Shown piece after piece: positions 50,069 to 60,600 of a stretch of 64,000 nucleotides of DNA. Each line of letters starts with the position of its first letter. The first letter of the stretch is position 1. The notes beneath the pieces are model-generated. The model did not search any database. It was given only the letters and a program-made list of their open reading frames with translations, and was not told the DNA's origin. Both the position numbers and the translations under genes were made by a program. Source of the stretch: Gordionus sp. m RMFG-2023 (taxonomy: Eukaryota; Nematomorpha; Gordioida; Chordodea; Parachordodidae); the NCBI RefSeq assembly GCF_954871325.1, contig NC_088776.1:32164508-32228507 (forward strand), given 5' to 3'.

Positions 50069-52778
50069 CAGTAGCGTTCGCAGGAATTTGGTGTGGGGGG
50101 GATAATTAAAATTTTTTAAAATAAAATTATTGTTATTTAAAAATATCAAGCATAAATTTATTAGTACTAATAACTATTTCTAATATACAAATTTAAATTA
50201 ATATGAATTATAAAAAATTAAATATATAAACCGATATATAAAAATAAATTTGATTTAAAAAATATTAAACGAATATAACCGGCGGCATATAAATACTTTA
50301 AATAAATCTGAAATATAACCAGGATATGATGACTATAAAATAAATAATCCTTAATAGAAATTTAAATTTTTTTGAGCTTTTAAAATTTATATATAAAGTA
50401 TAAAAAATCGAAATGTTGGAAATATAAATAATTATTTATGTAAAAGAAAAATATATAAGACATTAAAAAATGATAGCACAAAAAATATTATAGAAACATT
50501 ATATTTTTATAATGTAAAATCCAATCTTCGTTGGGAGGGAGCTAATTTTTCAATTATCTCATCCGTGTTTGGCGTCAAATGCCTATGAATATTCAAAAGG
50601 GCCAGACCATTCAACCTACATTCAGAAGTTGTACTTCTTAGGTACGTTTTTAATCTTCTTAAAGAAGAGAATGTTCTCGCATTAGTTGCAGTACTAATAG
50701 GAAGAGTTGCTAATATATATAATAATTTCAATATATTGGGAAAATAATCTAAAAGATGTTTGAAATGATGCAAAGCATCATAGCATTTTTTGGGACTATA
50801 TCAACCATAGTTAAACTTTTATACCATAGTTGGCATTCAGCTAATAAAGCATCATGAGATACATTAATGTCTTCATGATAAAAATCTTCCAAATATTTTA
50901 TTTTTTACTATCACCATCTGATAAAGGTTCAGAGGGCTTTTGCGAATGTAATATCTGCAGATTGATAAGTGTTTCTTGATAAATTAAAAACCTTTCATTT
51001 ACTTGGGTTATAAATGTATCCAAAAGAGGTATAAAGACATTTATTTTATAATATTCTTCTATTGACCCTATATTAATATTTGGACGATAAGTTTGCCTTA
51101 CTGTAAGTCGAGGGAGACAAATATTGAACTCGTATAGCTCTGCTTTTGATTCAACGTTAACATATAAAATATGAAATTCCTCATCAGCATTAGCTCTAAT
51201 TTCTTTGAGTTCTAATAAAATTGTCTCTGCTATTCTCATCATCTCAATCAAATCAATATCAGGTTTTTGAAAAGTATTACATAAAATAGTTGTATAATTA
51301 TTTAATTTATTATTACATTCTAATGCGAAAAAAAAATTTGGTATAAGTATTGAATCCAGTAACTTGCTTGCTTCTGAAGAAATATCTCTTTCAGACCATT
51401 GTGATATTTCTGTAAGAGCATTAATAATTGGCTCTTCTAACTCGATAAAAGTTACTGCTTGATGTCGAAGACTCCATCTTGTTGGACAAGCTTTTTGCAA
51501 TTTTTTTCTCCTTGTTTGGCAAGGAGTTTCAGATATAATTCTGTTCAAAATATTTTGACGCTTGGAGTATCTAAACATCTCATAGATGCTAGATATTTTA
51601 CCTGATATAAATATAAAAAATTTAATTTTAATAATTAAAAACCTAAGCAATTTGATATCAATGGTAAAGAACATGAATCCGATATTGCTAAGTTGAGTGA
51701 ATGGGCAGCACAGTGGACATATATAGCTGTTGGGCAGCCCATTGAATTGTCCACTCATTGCACGTGCTCCATCATACCCTTGCCCACGTATCATATTTAT
51801 ATTTAGCTATATTTTTTAAAATAATTATATATTAAGATTAATTATTACTTTTAATTTTTCAAGATTCACAAATATTACATCAGCTAAAGCAGACCCAGTC
51901 ATGCTTGAAACAGGAATAATTTGGAGAAACATTTCCTTGATAATGTTTTTATGAGTATCTACATATCGCGCACACAACGACATCTGCTCAATGCAATGTC
52001 CGTGGTCTCATCTGCCAAAATTGAGAAGCATGGGGCAGAATTGATTTCAAAATCAATTTTTATAAAATTTGTTGCAAATATAAATTATCTCATTTTATAT
52101 CCTAGGGCTGAGATAAGTAGCATTTTTATTGGTACTAATGAGCCTCTCCATTAATACAGGATCTCCTAATGCTTTAAATTTTAAAAGTCCACGGAAATTA
52201 CCTTCGTTATCATTATTATTAAAATTTAAGCTTCCTGAATCCTTGTGGCCACGTAGTGCTAGGCCTTGCAAGCCACAATATAAAATAGCCTCAATAGTTA
52301 GTTTTCTTGCCTCTATTCTCTTTTGCAATTTTAACCGTATTTTTATCAATTATTGATGAAATGGGAATCATATCCCCCTATTGAATTGATTCTTTTGAGG
52401 AAATCATCAGTTCACAGCTTTTGTTTATTAAATTATCATACTCTACTTTTTTGCTTTTTGGCATGATTTTCACCTTCAGCGTTTTTTAAAAAAAGTTTAA
52501 TATCCATGACTAGAAATTTGAAAATTATAATACCGGGAAATTTAAAAATAATAGATAAATATTACGCCACAAGGAAAACTTGAAAATGAAATTAATTGAT
52601 AAAGTAAATTAGTAAATGAAAAAGGTAATAATATAAAAATTTAAAAAGAAATAGATATGAATAATTATAATAAAATATAAAAAATAATATTTTTGAAAAA
52701 TATGTCCTGCATCTGCATTTTGGCTTGGGGGGGGGGGGCGAGTTGTCCCCCTGCCCCCCCCCGCTGCGTACGCCAATG
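50069..52778 (-). mobile_element. hAT transposon (ZMYM1-like transposase), 2,710 bp
   Basis: Termini CAGTAGCGTTCGCAGGAATT and, inverted, CATTGGCGTACGCAGCGG; perfect octamer AATGTTCT at 50061-50068 and 52779-52786. Poly-G/C runs lie just inside the right end, and a short one is near 50095, as in the element at 45095. A nearly full-length transposase is on the - strand. Confidence 0.94.
50507..52349 (-). pseudogene. hAT transposase, ZMYM1/TTF-finger type, decayed
   Basis: On the - strand, in order: an N-terminal segment with EAILYCGLQGLALRGHKD (52349-52095); EQMSLCARYVDTHKNIIKE and PVSSMTGSALADVI (about 51990-51870); RGQGYDGARAMSGQFNG with a core Asp (51794); KACPTRWSLRHQAV; PRLTVRQTYRPNI; and the C-terminal domain LYILATLPISTATNARTFSS (50773-50507). 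This is the protein type annotated in animals as zinc finger MYM-type protein 1-like. Frame breaks are present near 52090, 51800 and 50890, some of which may be introns. Confidence 0.85.
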
Positions 52779-52786
52779 AATGTTCT

Positions 52787-53336
52787 ATTTGAAAAATTAG
52801 TTCTTTTAAAAAACTCATAAAAATAATATATTTTATTGTTATATTTTCTATGAATAAAATATAAATAAACTAGAGTTTATTTACTGCCTGATATTATATG
52901 TAAAACTTACAGTAAAATGAATAATTAATTTTTTTTTAATATAGCGAAGAGCTTTTGTAACAGTTATATGTTTAGAATAACGGTAACGTAACGATTAATT
53001 TTTTTGATATAAAAGAATAATTAATATAACCGTTATGTTTTTGCTTGAGTAAGAGTGACCGGTACACTTTTACATAGACATGCCTAACCCAGAATATATA
53101 ATTGCTATGAAAAGTCAGCATTGGACGTAAGCAAGATATACTTAATCAAAATTTTTGATTAGCGAAATAAAAATTTTCGCAACCCTACCATCCTCGATAA
53201 AATATGTTCAAGCTACCGAGCTACACTGATGGTTGCTGATTTCATTTCTCCCTATTAAGATAATGAAGATTGACATCAAAAAATTTCGACCAGCTAAAAT
53301 ATCATCTGATTAATATTATTAAGATTCGGTCAAAAT
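52787..53336. other. Upstream region of DCTN4, no gene seen
   Basis: About 550 bases of AT-rich DNA between the hAT target duplication and the DCTN4 start codon. If the gene is transcribed from close by, its promoter lies here or inside the transposon. I can point to no specific element. Confidence 0.4.
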
Positions 53337-53444
53337 ATGAAAGTTAAATATTTATGCACCTGCGGTATCTATTTGCCTTTAGTAAATTTATATTTTTGTC
53401 GACACTGTGCTAAAATAAGATGCCGAAATTGTGTGAAATATGAG
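53337..53444 (+). CDS. DCTN4: DCTN4 exon 1
   Basis: Starts at ATG and encodes KVKYLCTCGIYLPLVNLYFC then RHCAKIRCRNCVKYE. Ends in phase 0 before GTGTAA. The human protein has a few more residues before this block, so this ATG is close to the true start. Confidence 0.88.
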
Positions 53445-56400
53445 GTGTAATTATATTTAATTTTTTTATTTTACATGTAAAACAGATTGATTCATATTAT
53501 TGTCCCCATTGTTTAGAAAATGTGCCATCTACAGAAGCTAAGATTAAAAATAATATGTATCTAATAAAAAAAAAAATTTTATAGTTTTTTTAAATTAGGT
53601 GCTCAAATTGTTACCAATGCCCATTATGCTTTAGTATTTTAGTTACTAAAGGATCAGTCAAACCCTTGTCTTCTGATTTATCAAATCAAATATCAACTGA
53701 AAATTTACATAAATTTTATTATTTACACTGTGAAGCATGTTATTGGAGTAACAAAAATCAGCAAATTAGTAAAATAATGACTAGTGATGCTTCTTCCTTA
53801 TCAAATGATTCTGAAAACTTTAATGAACTTATTGCTAAAAAAGTTTGTTTATATTTTTTTTTATTTTAGCTTTTACTTTTAAAGACTGAAGAACTTATCA
53901 ATTATTATCAAACTATGAATTTAAAAAATAATATTTATTATGAAAATAATTTCAAAAGATCAAGATTTTATATGGTAAATTGATATATACAATTTTAACC
54001 TTGTTCAGTCTGATTTTTTGAAAGGCACAGTAAGCACAGTACCTAATAGGCAAATTATTTTTATTAAAACTAATTGTTTATTAAATTTTATAGAGAAATT
54101 GATATTTCAAAGGCATGTGATATATTTGAACCAGAATATGGCACTCTAATAAATAATAAATTTCCTGATAATGTATCATCATTAAATGCATGTAAATATT
54201 TTTTATATTAAATTATAAATTATTTTTTTATATTTTTAAGTATCTAGTTTAGAACAAAGATATAAAAATATTACAACACAGCCTACAACAATTGATAAAT
54301 TATCTCCTTCAAGAATTCATTTTCAAACCAAACTTACAATAAGATGCAATGTTATTTTAAATAAATGAGCTTCTTAATATTGCTATCTTCCAAATGTTTT
54401 TTATTTCAATTATTGTGCTTCAGAATATAAATATCAGGGATGTATACTCTTTGACAAAAAAAAGGTTCCAGGTGCAGGAATAAAATTTAAAAAAAGGGTT
54501 TAGAGAACATAAAAAATATTGACTCAATTATTTATATTTTATACTCTATATAAGTTAAAAATTATTTTATATTGATTTTATTTAATCACACAATCATAAC
54601 ATCTTCATCTTTGAGATTTACATATATCTGACAATATGTATCTCAAAGAAACAATGCACATTATGCTGGCCTAAAATAAATATCCACCTTATTAATACAT
54701 TATGAATTATTTATTTGTGGCTGGTGACAATTCTAGATAGGAAATATTGTTTTAAATATATTGAAGAATTCTTTTCCAGGATTTTAAATATTTTCTTCCT
54801 TATCAATTCTCATAACCTGTGAGAACTTTTTGATTAAAGATCTAGTAAGAATTTGTGGTTCCTCCTTTATGTTAATTTTCTTTTCATCTAAAAGTAAATT
54901 TTTAAAATCATCAACAGTTTTATCATTATTATCAGTACAGCATTAGATGGGGGTAGTAGCCTCTAGTATGTTGTAAAGAATTGAGTATTGCTTATGCCAT
55001 AATCTTTAAGATGGCCTTCAGCCATCTGTTTTTGATGAATATAGAATCTGGTCTAAATATATAGACATATATTACACTGTTTTGCAAATAGTTTTGCTCT
55101 TGAAATTTCATGTTTTCCATTATATTATATGAAAAAGAACTAGTTAATTTTTCTAAATCTAATCAGCATCTAACCCATATGCCATAAAAATCAGATACAC
55201 ACAATTGTTCTGATTGCAATCTTAATGTTATTTTTAAAGGTTCCAATACAACAGCAAGGTCCTTTATTTGATTCTCATATACAGATACAACTTTACATGT
55301 ACCTATAAAATCTATACAGAAATCTCCAAAATTGCTGTTAGCCTTTTCATTGTTTTTAATATTAGTTCTTAAATATTTTACAACCCCTTGTTTTATCAAT
55401 AATAGTTTTAATGTGATTAATTTTTGGACATTATAGCTAGGATGCACACGTGATGTTATATATTTTAATGGATAAATCCTATATTATCTCCTATAGACTA
55501 ATTGAACCTTCATTGTCCTAATAATTATATCACCCATCTCTAAAACAAGATAAGCCACCTATTCCTATATAACATAAAGTATCATTTATAATAAAATACT
55601 AAAAACAAGAAAATTTTGAAAATGCAAAGAAAAAAGTTTATTTTTCATGAATTTAAAAAAAATTTCTAATTTATTTTGACACCTACAACTAGTGTTGTTA
55701 ATTGACTAAATTTAGTCGACCTTATAAACCACTAACTAATAGTTATAGTTGAAAAATTCGTCTAAAAACTTTAGCCATTAAATTAGTCGACTAAGACTAA
55801 AATCTTTAATTAAATATATAAAATCTAACCATTTTTTTATTAATGAAATAATAATTTTAAAAAAATATTAGATTTGATGCCAGCTAGGCGCTAAAAATAA
55901 ACAAATTAAAATAAATAAGAAATATAATAGAAATAAAATTATTAGCAAATTCCCAAATTAGTCGATTTCCTTGTTTAGTGGGAAGAACTCAACCAATCAA
56001 CATTACCTGGAACCCTCCACTTTTAAAAAGGGTCCGAGTTTGGGTCCATTGTAAATACGGAAGGTCCAAGTTTACCCTGATATAAAAATCACTTATATAA
56101 ATTGAAGTTCTCTAAAATTTATAAATATTTAAAAAATTATTAGGAATGCCAACATTTTATTATCAAGCCAGAACTTAAGCCTGGCACTATTCAATTTAAA
56201 GTTGATCAAATGGCCATGTAACAATTTATATTTAATCAGTAAATATATTATTTTAGCTATTACCTTCCTGAATTGACAATTCTCAAAGCTCCTCACAAAT
56301 TGCATCAAGATGAAGTTTAATAAGAATACGAAATGTTAATTATATTTTTGCTTTAAGGGAGAAATATATACCACAAACCCTGAAAATTTAATAATAATGA

Positions 56401-57100
56401 TTAAAAATTCTTCTCTCTATAAAAGAGAGATTTGCTTGTCAAATATTGATGATACTAAAAATGTAACCATTCTTGATAAAGTTAAGAAAGTTATTAAGAG
56501 ATATGGCATGGAAGGTGGTTTAGAAGAAAGATTATTTTCTTCCAATTATTTTAATAAATTTTTTCAATCTAATATGAAGGTAAAAAAATTTATTCTCAGA
56601 AAATCTATTTGCATAAAAATAGCTTATAATCCCCTATGATATGCAACCATTTGTTGTTGATAAATTGACACTTGATATTGAGGAAGCTTGTCAACGCATT
56701 CAAAAAATAAATTTAGAGCTTTACTTCCAAATACAAAATAAAACCCTTCCAAACAAGATGTAAGCAACAATAAACTTCACAATAAATATAATAATAATTT
56801 TTAGAGTATTATATAAAGAATTGAATAAAATTATGTTACAATTGAAAATATCAAATATAGATTTAGACAACCAAGTAAAATTGTTATACATAAATATATT
56901 TTCTATTAATATTTCAGATATTATTGATGGATAATGAAGGTGGCAAAATTAAAAATGTATGCTGCCATTTAATACTGAGTCATAATTATTCCAATCCAAC
57001 CTTACTTTCTACCACCAATGTAGATGAAATAGCCAAAGTGAATAGAGATTTAGATCATAAAGAAATAACATTGCATCACATTGTGAAAATCGAATTTTAA
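53337..57100 (+). CDS. DCTN4: DCTN4, dynactin subunit 4 (p62), 13 exons
   Basis: p62 is part of the pointed-end complex of dynactin, the dynein cofactor that links minus-end-directed transport to cargo. The N-terminus carries paired Cys clusters as in human p62: YLCTCG, YFCRHCAKIRCRNCV, DSYYCPHCLENVPSTEAKI, CSNCYQCPLC, then YYLHCEACYW. Later blocks are SDFLKGT (human SDKYGLGT), SSLEQRYKNI (TTLQQRLLQ), LTIRCNECQHFIIKPELKPG ([18 protein letters not shown]), YYLPELTILK (NYIPEVRIM), IYTTNPENLIIMI, and a C-terminal beta region KNVCCHLILSH (VTVCFKMKH) ending EITLHHIVKIEF. About 500 codons against 460 in human. Twelve of 13 exons join in frame at GT/AG sites; the joint after the 21-nt microexon is off by one base, so an exon limit, the assembly or the gene itself is imperfect there. 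Most introns are ~30-60 nt; one is 1.8 kb. Confidence 0.92.
53486..53556 (+). CDS. DCTN4: DCTN4 exon 2
   Basis: Reads IDSYYCPHCLENVPSTEAKI (human [20 protein letters not shown]). 71 nt, bounded by AAAACAG and GTATCT; the introns on either side are about 40 nt. Confidence 0.93.
53599..53842 (+). CDS. DCTN4: DCTN4 exon 3
   Basis: Carries CSNCYQCPLCFSILVTKG and KFYYLHCEACYWSNKN, the last Cys pairs of the zinc-binding region. Ends in phase 0 before GTTTGT. Confidence 0.92.
53870..53974 (+). CDS. DCTN4: DCTN4 exon 4
   Basis: LLLLKTEELINYYQTMNLK and NNFKRSRFYM correspond to human MNKLIEYYQQLAQ and KLARRRNYM. The intron before it is 27 nt, so either a very short intron or a retained join is used. 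Confidence 0.85.
54009..54029 (+). CDS. DCTN4: DCTN4 exon 5 (21-nt microexon)
   Basis: SDFLKGT between TTGTTCAG and a consensus GTAAGC donor, matching human SDKYGLGT exactly where expected. It ends in phase 0 while the next exon wants phase 2, so one border nearby is not resolved. Confidence 0.65.
54094..54191 (+). CDS. DCTN4: DCTN4 exon 6
   Basis: EIDISKACDIFEPEYGTLIN and FPDNVSSLNA match the position of human [20 protein letters not shown]. Acceptor TTTTATAG, donor GTAAAT, phase 1 out. Confidence 0.8.
54241..54350 (+). CDS. DCTN4: DCTN4 exon 7
   Basis: SSLEQRYKNITTQPTTIDKL and LTIRCN; human TTLQQRLLQ and SLRCR. The donor GTTATT opens the 1.8-kb intron. Confidence 0.88.
54360..55510 (-). 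mobile_element. hAT relic in DCTN4 intron 7
   Basis: - strand ORF 55447-55163 reads NQIKDLAVVLEPLKITLRLQ and SEQLCVSDFYGIWVRC, resembling the LEPIEIATKALQ-E..TLGDFY block of BED-type hAT transposases. Continuation below is degraded (FRPDSIFIKNRWLKAILKIM). No ends could be defined. Confidence 0.55.
55690..56005. mobile_element. hAT-type MITE, 316 bp, in DCTN4 intron 7
   Basis: Left end TAGTGTTGTTAATTGACTAA, right end inverted TAATGTTGATTGGTTGAG. Flanking octamers CCTACAAC and CCTGGAAC agree at 6 of 8 bases. TTAGTCGAC words are near both ends. Confidence 0.75.
56144..56217 (+). CDS. DCTN4: DCTN4 exon 8
   Basis: ECQHFIIKPELKPGTIQFKV (human [20 protein letters not shown]). Acceptor ATTATTAG, donor GTAACA, phase 2 out. 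Confidence 0.93.
56257..56314 (+). CDS. DCTN4: DCTN4 exon 9
   Basis: YYLPELTILKAPHKLHQDE (human NYIPEVRIMSIPNLRYMKE). Donor GTTTAA, phase 0. Confidence 0.9.
56358..56579 (+). CDS. DCTN4: DCTN4 exon 10
   Basis: Starts GEIYTTNPENLIIMIKNSSL (human VLLTLTNPVENLTHVTL), then a charged stretch with IDDTKNVTILDKVKK. The ORF that starts at an internal ATG here is part of this exon, not a separate gene. Confidence 0.85.
56623..56759 (+). CDS. DCTN4: DCTN4 exon 11
   Basis: LIIPYDMQPFVVDKLTLDIE and EACQRIQKINLELYFQIQN. Phase 0 in, consensus GTAAGC donor, phase 2 out. Poorly conserved compared with human. Confidence 0.72.
56805..56874 (+). CDS. DCTN4: DCTN4 exon 12
   Basis: VLYKELNKIMLQLKISNIDL, amphipathic and variable. 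Frame is preserved at both ends (AATTTTTAG acceptor, GTAAAA donor). Confidence 0.75.
56918..57100 (+). CDS. DCTN4: DCTN4 terminal exon 13
   Basis: ILLMDNEGGKIKNVCCHLIL and SHNYSN match human [20 protein letters not shown] and HDFKN. Ends VKIEF, TAA; human ends with a similar strand before SLGPLLP. Confidence 0.85.
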   Translation: MLLMDNEGGKIKNVCCHLILSHNYSNPTLLSTTNVDEIAKVNRDLDHKEITLHHIVKIEF

Positions 57101-58831
57101 TTTTAAAATATGCATAAATGTCTGATATTATAACACAGCTTGTAATAATTTATAATATTTTAATAATCATTAGGCAAATCATTCTTCTTCTTAAAAATTG
57201 ATAAGGTGTTAAAATTATTTTGATAACTTATCATATCCCTGCCGCCAATTTATCTGACCAAACTCGTGATGGTCGGATTCAGGCTAACATTTTCTCTCAG
57301 TTAGATTTAAACCTTAATTTTAAAATTGGTTTGATCAAATTAGATTCAGATCTCAAAAAAAATTATTTTGAATTTATGATATTTCAAATTTCCATGTAAT
57401 GACATGCTTTTTTAACTGTCCAATATAAAATAAATCGGATCGATCTATTTTTAAATTAACGGGTTGGATCTGACTTGGATATTTGAAATTCATATTGGAT
57501 CGGATAAGTCAGACAAAAAATTTTTTTTCGAATGGGTTGATACTTTGATGAATGGCTCTAACATTTATAATTTGATTTAAACATGTACTACTATGGGATT
57601 TTCATCAATTATATAATGAACTGTAGAAATTTTAACTGTAACTATACCCACTAAACAATAATCTGGTTGTAAAAAGAATTATATTTATAAAAAGTTTGTA
57701 AAAATGTGTATCTCTTTTATAAAATAAAGGAGGAAAGTGATTACTGAAAAAAACTAGATAAGCACGTTTGTTTTTTTTTGACTTACTTTTACAGCACCAA
57801 TATTCAAATACACCCAAGGATCATAATACCTTTAAATTTATAATTTATTTAAATGAAATTATAAAACCCAATATATTATAAGAATATGTAAAATAAAACT
57901 TAATTTTATACACAATACATAAAAGGTAAACGAGAAAGTTTTTTGATGTAAAGTAAAAATATTATTTTGATTTTACAAAATATAATTAATTTTCAACATA
58001 ATGATAGTCATTTATGAAATCTTAATTTTCATTAAGTGTTTGCGAGTAATAATTGTTACACAAACCTATATAAAAAATAATAATTTATCGTGAATTATAA
58101 ACTTAATTTTTCGATTCTTAAAAAACATCTTAAAAATTGCATATCGTATTTATAATGGTTAAATAGGATTTAAAGGTTGTTGATGCTGGTTTTGACTTTT
58201 CGGAGGGCATAAAATTTCAAAGGCTTCTTCCTGATTGTTGACATCTTTAGTAAATAATTTTTTTAAATTAAATGTATTTTAAATTAAAAAAAATGGAGTG
58301 ATCATCTTGCGTGATATCTAAAAAACGATCTACAATAATTTAATAATAATTAAAGAACTCCAATTAGATTCCTATTCACAATATCGCTTAAAAAATCGAA
58401 AATTTGTAGGCGTTTAACGTACCCTTGATAATTTTTGGTATAAGTTTTTTAGCCATAATAACATCAAAATAATTATTTTTTTAATATCACTATATTAGTA
58501 CATACTGACTAGATACTTATTTAGTGAATCTATTGTTATTAATACTTTATAAATTATAATGATCAATATATGTAATTTATATTAACGCATTGAGATAAAA
58601 GACTAGAGGATTCAATTGAATCATGAGAGGAAACCTCTGAGTTAAGAGTTCTATTAGAAAGTAAAATAATACTTCACAAATAGCTCAAAATTCTCATAAA
58701 TGATAGGATACGATAAAACGCCTAAAAATTTATAAAATGCATTAGATAAATTTAAAAACTATAGAATACAATATTATTATACAATGGTAGTTTTTTATTA
58801 ATTTTTTTTTGAACAGGGTTTACTCCACCAT
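57101..58831. other. Intergenic 3' of DCTN4, repeat debris only
   Basis: A degenerate repeat at about 57240-57560 (GGATCGGATAAGTC, GGGTTGGATCTGACTTGG) resembles the GGGCC-word MITEs in style. The rest is AT-rich with nothing I can name. Confidence 0.4.
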
Positions 58832-59095
58832 TTAGGTCAGATATGAAGTTTTACCATCATATGTCTGGCTTATTACATTCGATGAATTAATACTTAATTC
58901 ACCAAGTTGCTCTAAAATACAAATAATTATGCTTTCAGCAGAAAGCCATTGTAAATTAATGATTCCTATTAAATTTCTCCACAAAAAATATAATGAATAA
59001 TAATGCTCAGGTTTATTTTGCCTCATTACCCTTAAAAAAGGCATCTCACCCTTTTTATATTTTTCCGATATATATTCCAGCATCATATCTGCCAT
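58832..59095 (-). pseudogene. Possible hAT transposase fragment
   Basis: - strand ORF; VISQTYDG is reminiscent of the RGQSYDGA block of TTF-finger hAT transposases, preceded by EQLGELSINSSN, which fits the region just before it. The match is short and unsupported by ends. Confidence 0.3.
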
Positions 59096-60109
59096 ATAGA
59101 TTATACTTCATTTTGAATTTGGGGTGATGTATATTGGTTCAAGAAATTATGTTTTCATCTTTTGCAGAATTCGTAATTTTTGGTGAACTAGCCTCACGCA
59201 AAGGAAGCTCCTGGAGGCTAAAGAAATAGCGTTAAATCAAATATTGATTTAAGATAATAAGAATATGGTTATTTGTTGGCTTAACAGAATTGTTATCTCA
59301 GTATTCTTATTTATATTAAGATTTTTATCATGATATATTATTGGATTTAAATGAGCTTTTGAGCTTTCATGTTATAGCAGTCCCTTCTTTGCAGCTAACG
59401 CTTTTTTTCCAATTGCTGAATCCCTTTTGTCAAAATTAATCATTTGAGGGATTAATGAGTGAATGGATATTTTATAAGAAACATTTTTATAGGTATGTCC
59501 TTGTTTATTCATTTGCATAAATTAAATAAATATTTCTAAAAATTTTGTTGTATTTTCATTTAGATTTAATTGTACGAATTAAAATTTAATAACTAATTTT
59601 TTTTTTTTAAATTTGGGGGCAGGAAAAATTTTTTGGGCCAAATATTTTTTCGAAGGACTAGGTTTAGGGGCTTTAAAAAATTTCTTTGAGGGTCTGCCAC
59701 CACCCCCCCCATTCCGTAGCTACGGCCCTGCTCGGATTAGGACAAGCAATATTTTTATTTTATAAAAATCTTTAATTTATAATTTTTCAATTAAAATTTT
59801 CGGGCCAGGAAAGGTTAGGCTTAAAAAGAAAAATTTAGGCTGGGATTATAAATAAAAATTTGCCGTAATAATATAATTGCAGGGCTCTATTATGGATAAA
59901 AATATTTGATTTTTTAAAATTTGGAACCTGGAACTAAATATTGCGAAATGATTGAAAAAATTTCGGAATGTCCCAGAAAAAATATCTAAAAAGCAATTTT
60001 ATTCTCATTTTATTTATTTATATTAATCATGTTATATTTAAATTATATTTATACAGAGTTGGGCAGTAGCACGAATATTTGTATTTGAACTATCGTGAAA
60101 ACAATGAAT
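59096..60109. other. Intergenic, transposon scraps
   Basis: CACCCCCCCCATTCCGTAGC followed by TACGGCCCTGC near 59700 looks like a C-rich hAT end of the kind at 45095 and 50069, unpaired. GTTGGGCAGTAGCACGAAT at 60058 is related to 10530-10566. No gene seen. Confidence 0.4.
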
Positions 60110-60600
60110 AATTTTATATCTTTAATTAATTTCGTCAGTTTATATATCTTTTACAAATCAATAAAAATATATCAATTAATCATAATACACAATTAACAAA
60201 TATTTTTGAATAACAATTAATCCTATTGCCTTTATTTTCAGGGTTAATTGATTCTATTACATCTATTCTCTCCTTTTTTAAGCTAAGAATTTGAAACGGT
60301 ATAAATTGTTTTCTTATCCGTTTTGGATAAGAGCTATTTGTGCGGGTTGATTTGTACTATCGATTTCGATCTTTTCATTTATGAAGGTGTTTTTGGTTAT
60401 TGAGTCTTGTATAGGATCAATGTCTTTGGCTAGCCAGGTTTTATAGGATCAATGTTTTGACTATAGAGTTTTGCATAGGATCAATTTCATCCATTCTGTA
60501 ATAGAATCAATTAACCTAAAATAAAGGCAATATACCTAATTGATGTATTTATATTGATTTGTAAAAATATAAACTGACGAAATTAATTACAAATTATTTA
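60110..60600. mobile_element. Foldback-type MITE with a 32-bp tandem core
   Basis: Arms: TTAATTAATTTCGTCAGTTT and ACAAATCAATAAAAATA (60122-60180) are inverted at 60535-60592; CCTATTGCCTTTATTTTCAG then GGTTAATTGATTCTATTAC (60206-60255) are inverted at about 60495-60530. In the loop, AGGATCAAT recurs at 60413, 60445 and 60477, an exact 32-base period. No coding sequence. It directly abuts the retroelement fossil on its right. Confidence 0.8.

Noticed and set aside
56397-56639. ORF with its own ATG after DCTN4 exon 9, first taken for a separate gene
   Set aside because: TTNPENLIIMI aligns with human LTNPVENLTHV and splice phases link it to the neighbouring exons; it is DCTN4 exon 10.
57632-57817. 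- strand ORF starting GVFEYWCCKSKSKK
   Set aside because: Short, no recognised domain, no splice context; composition expected of AT-rich DNA.
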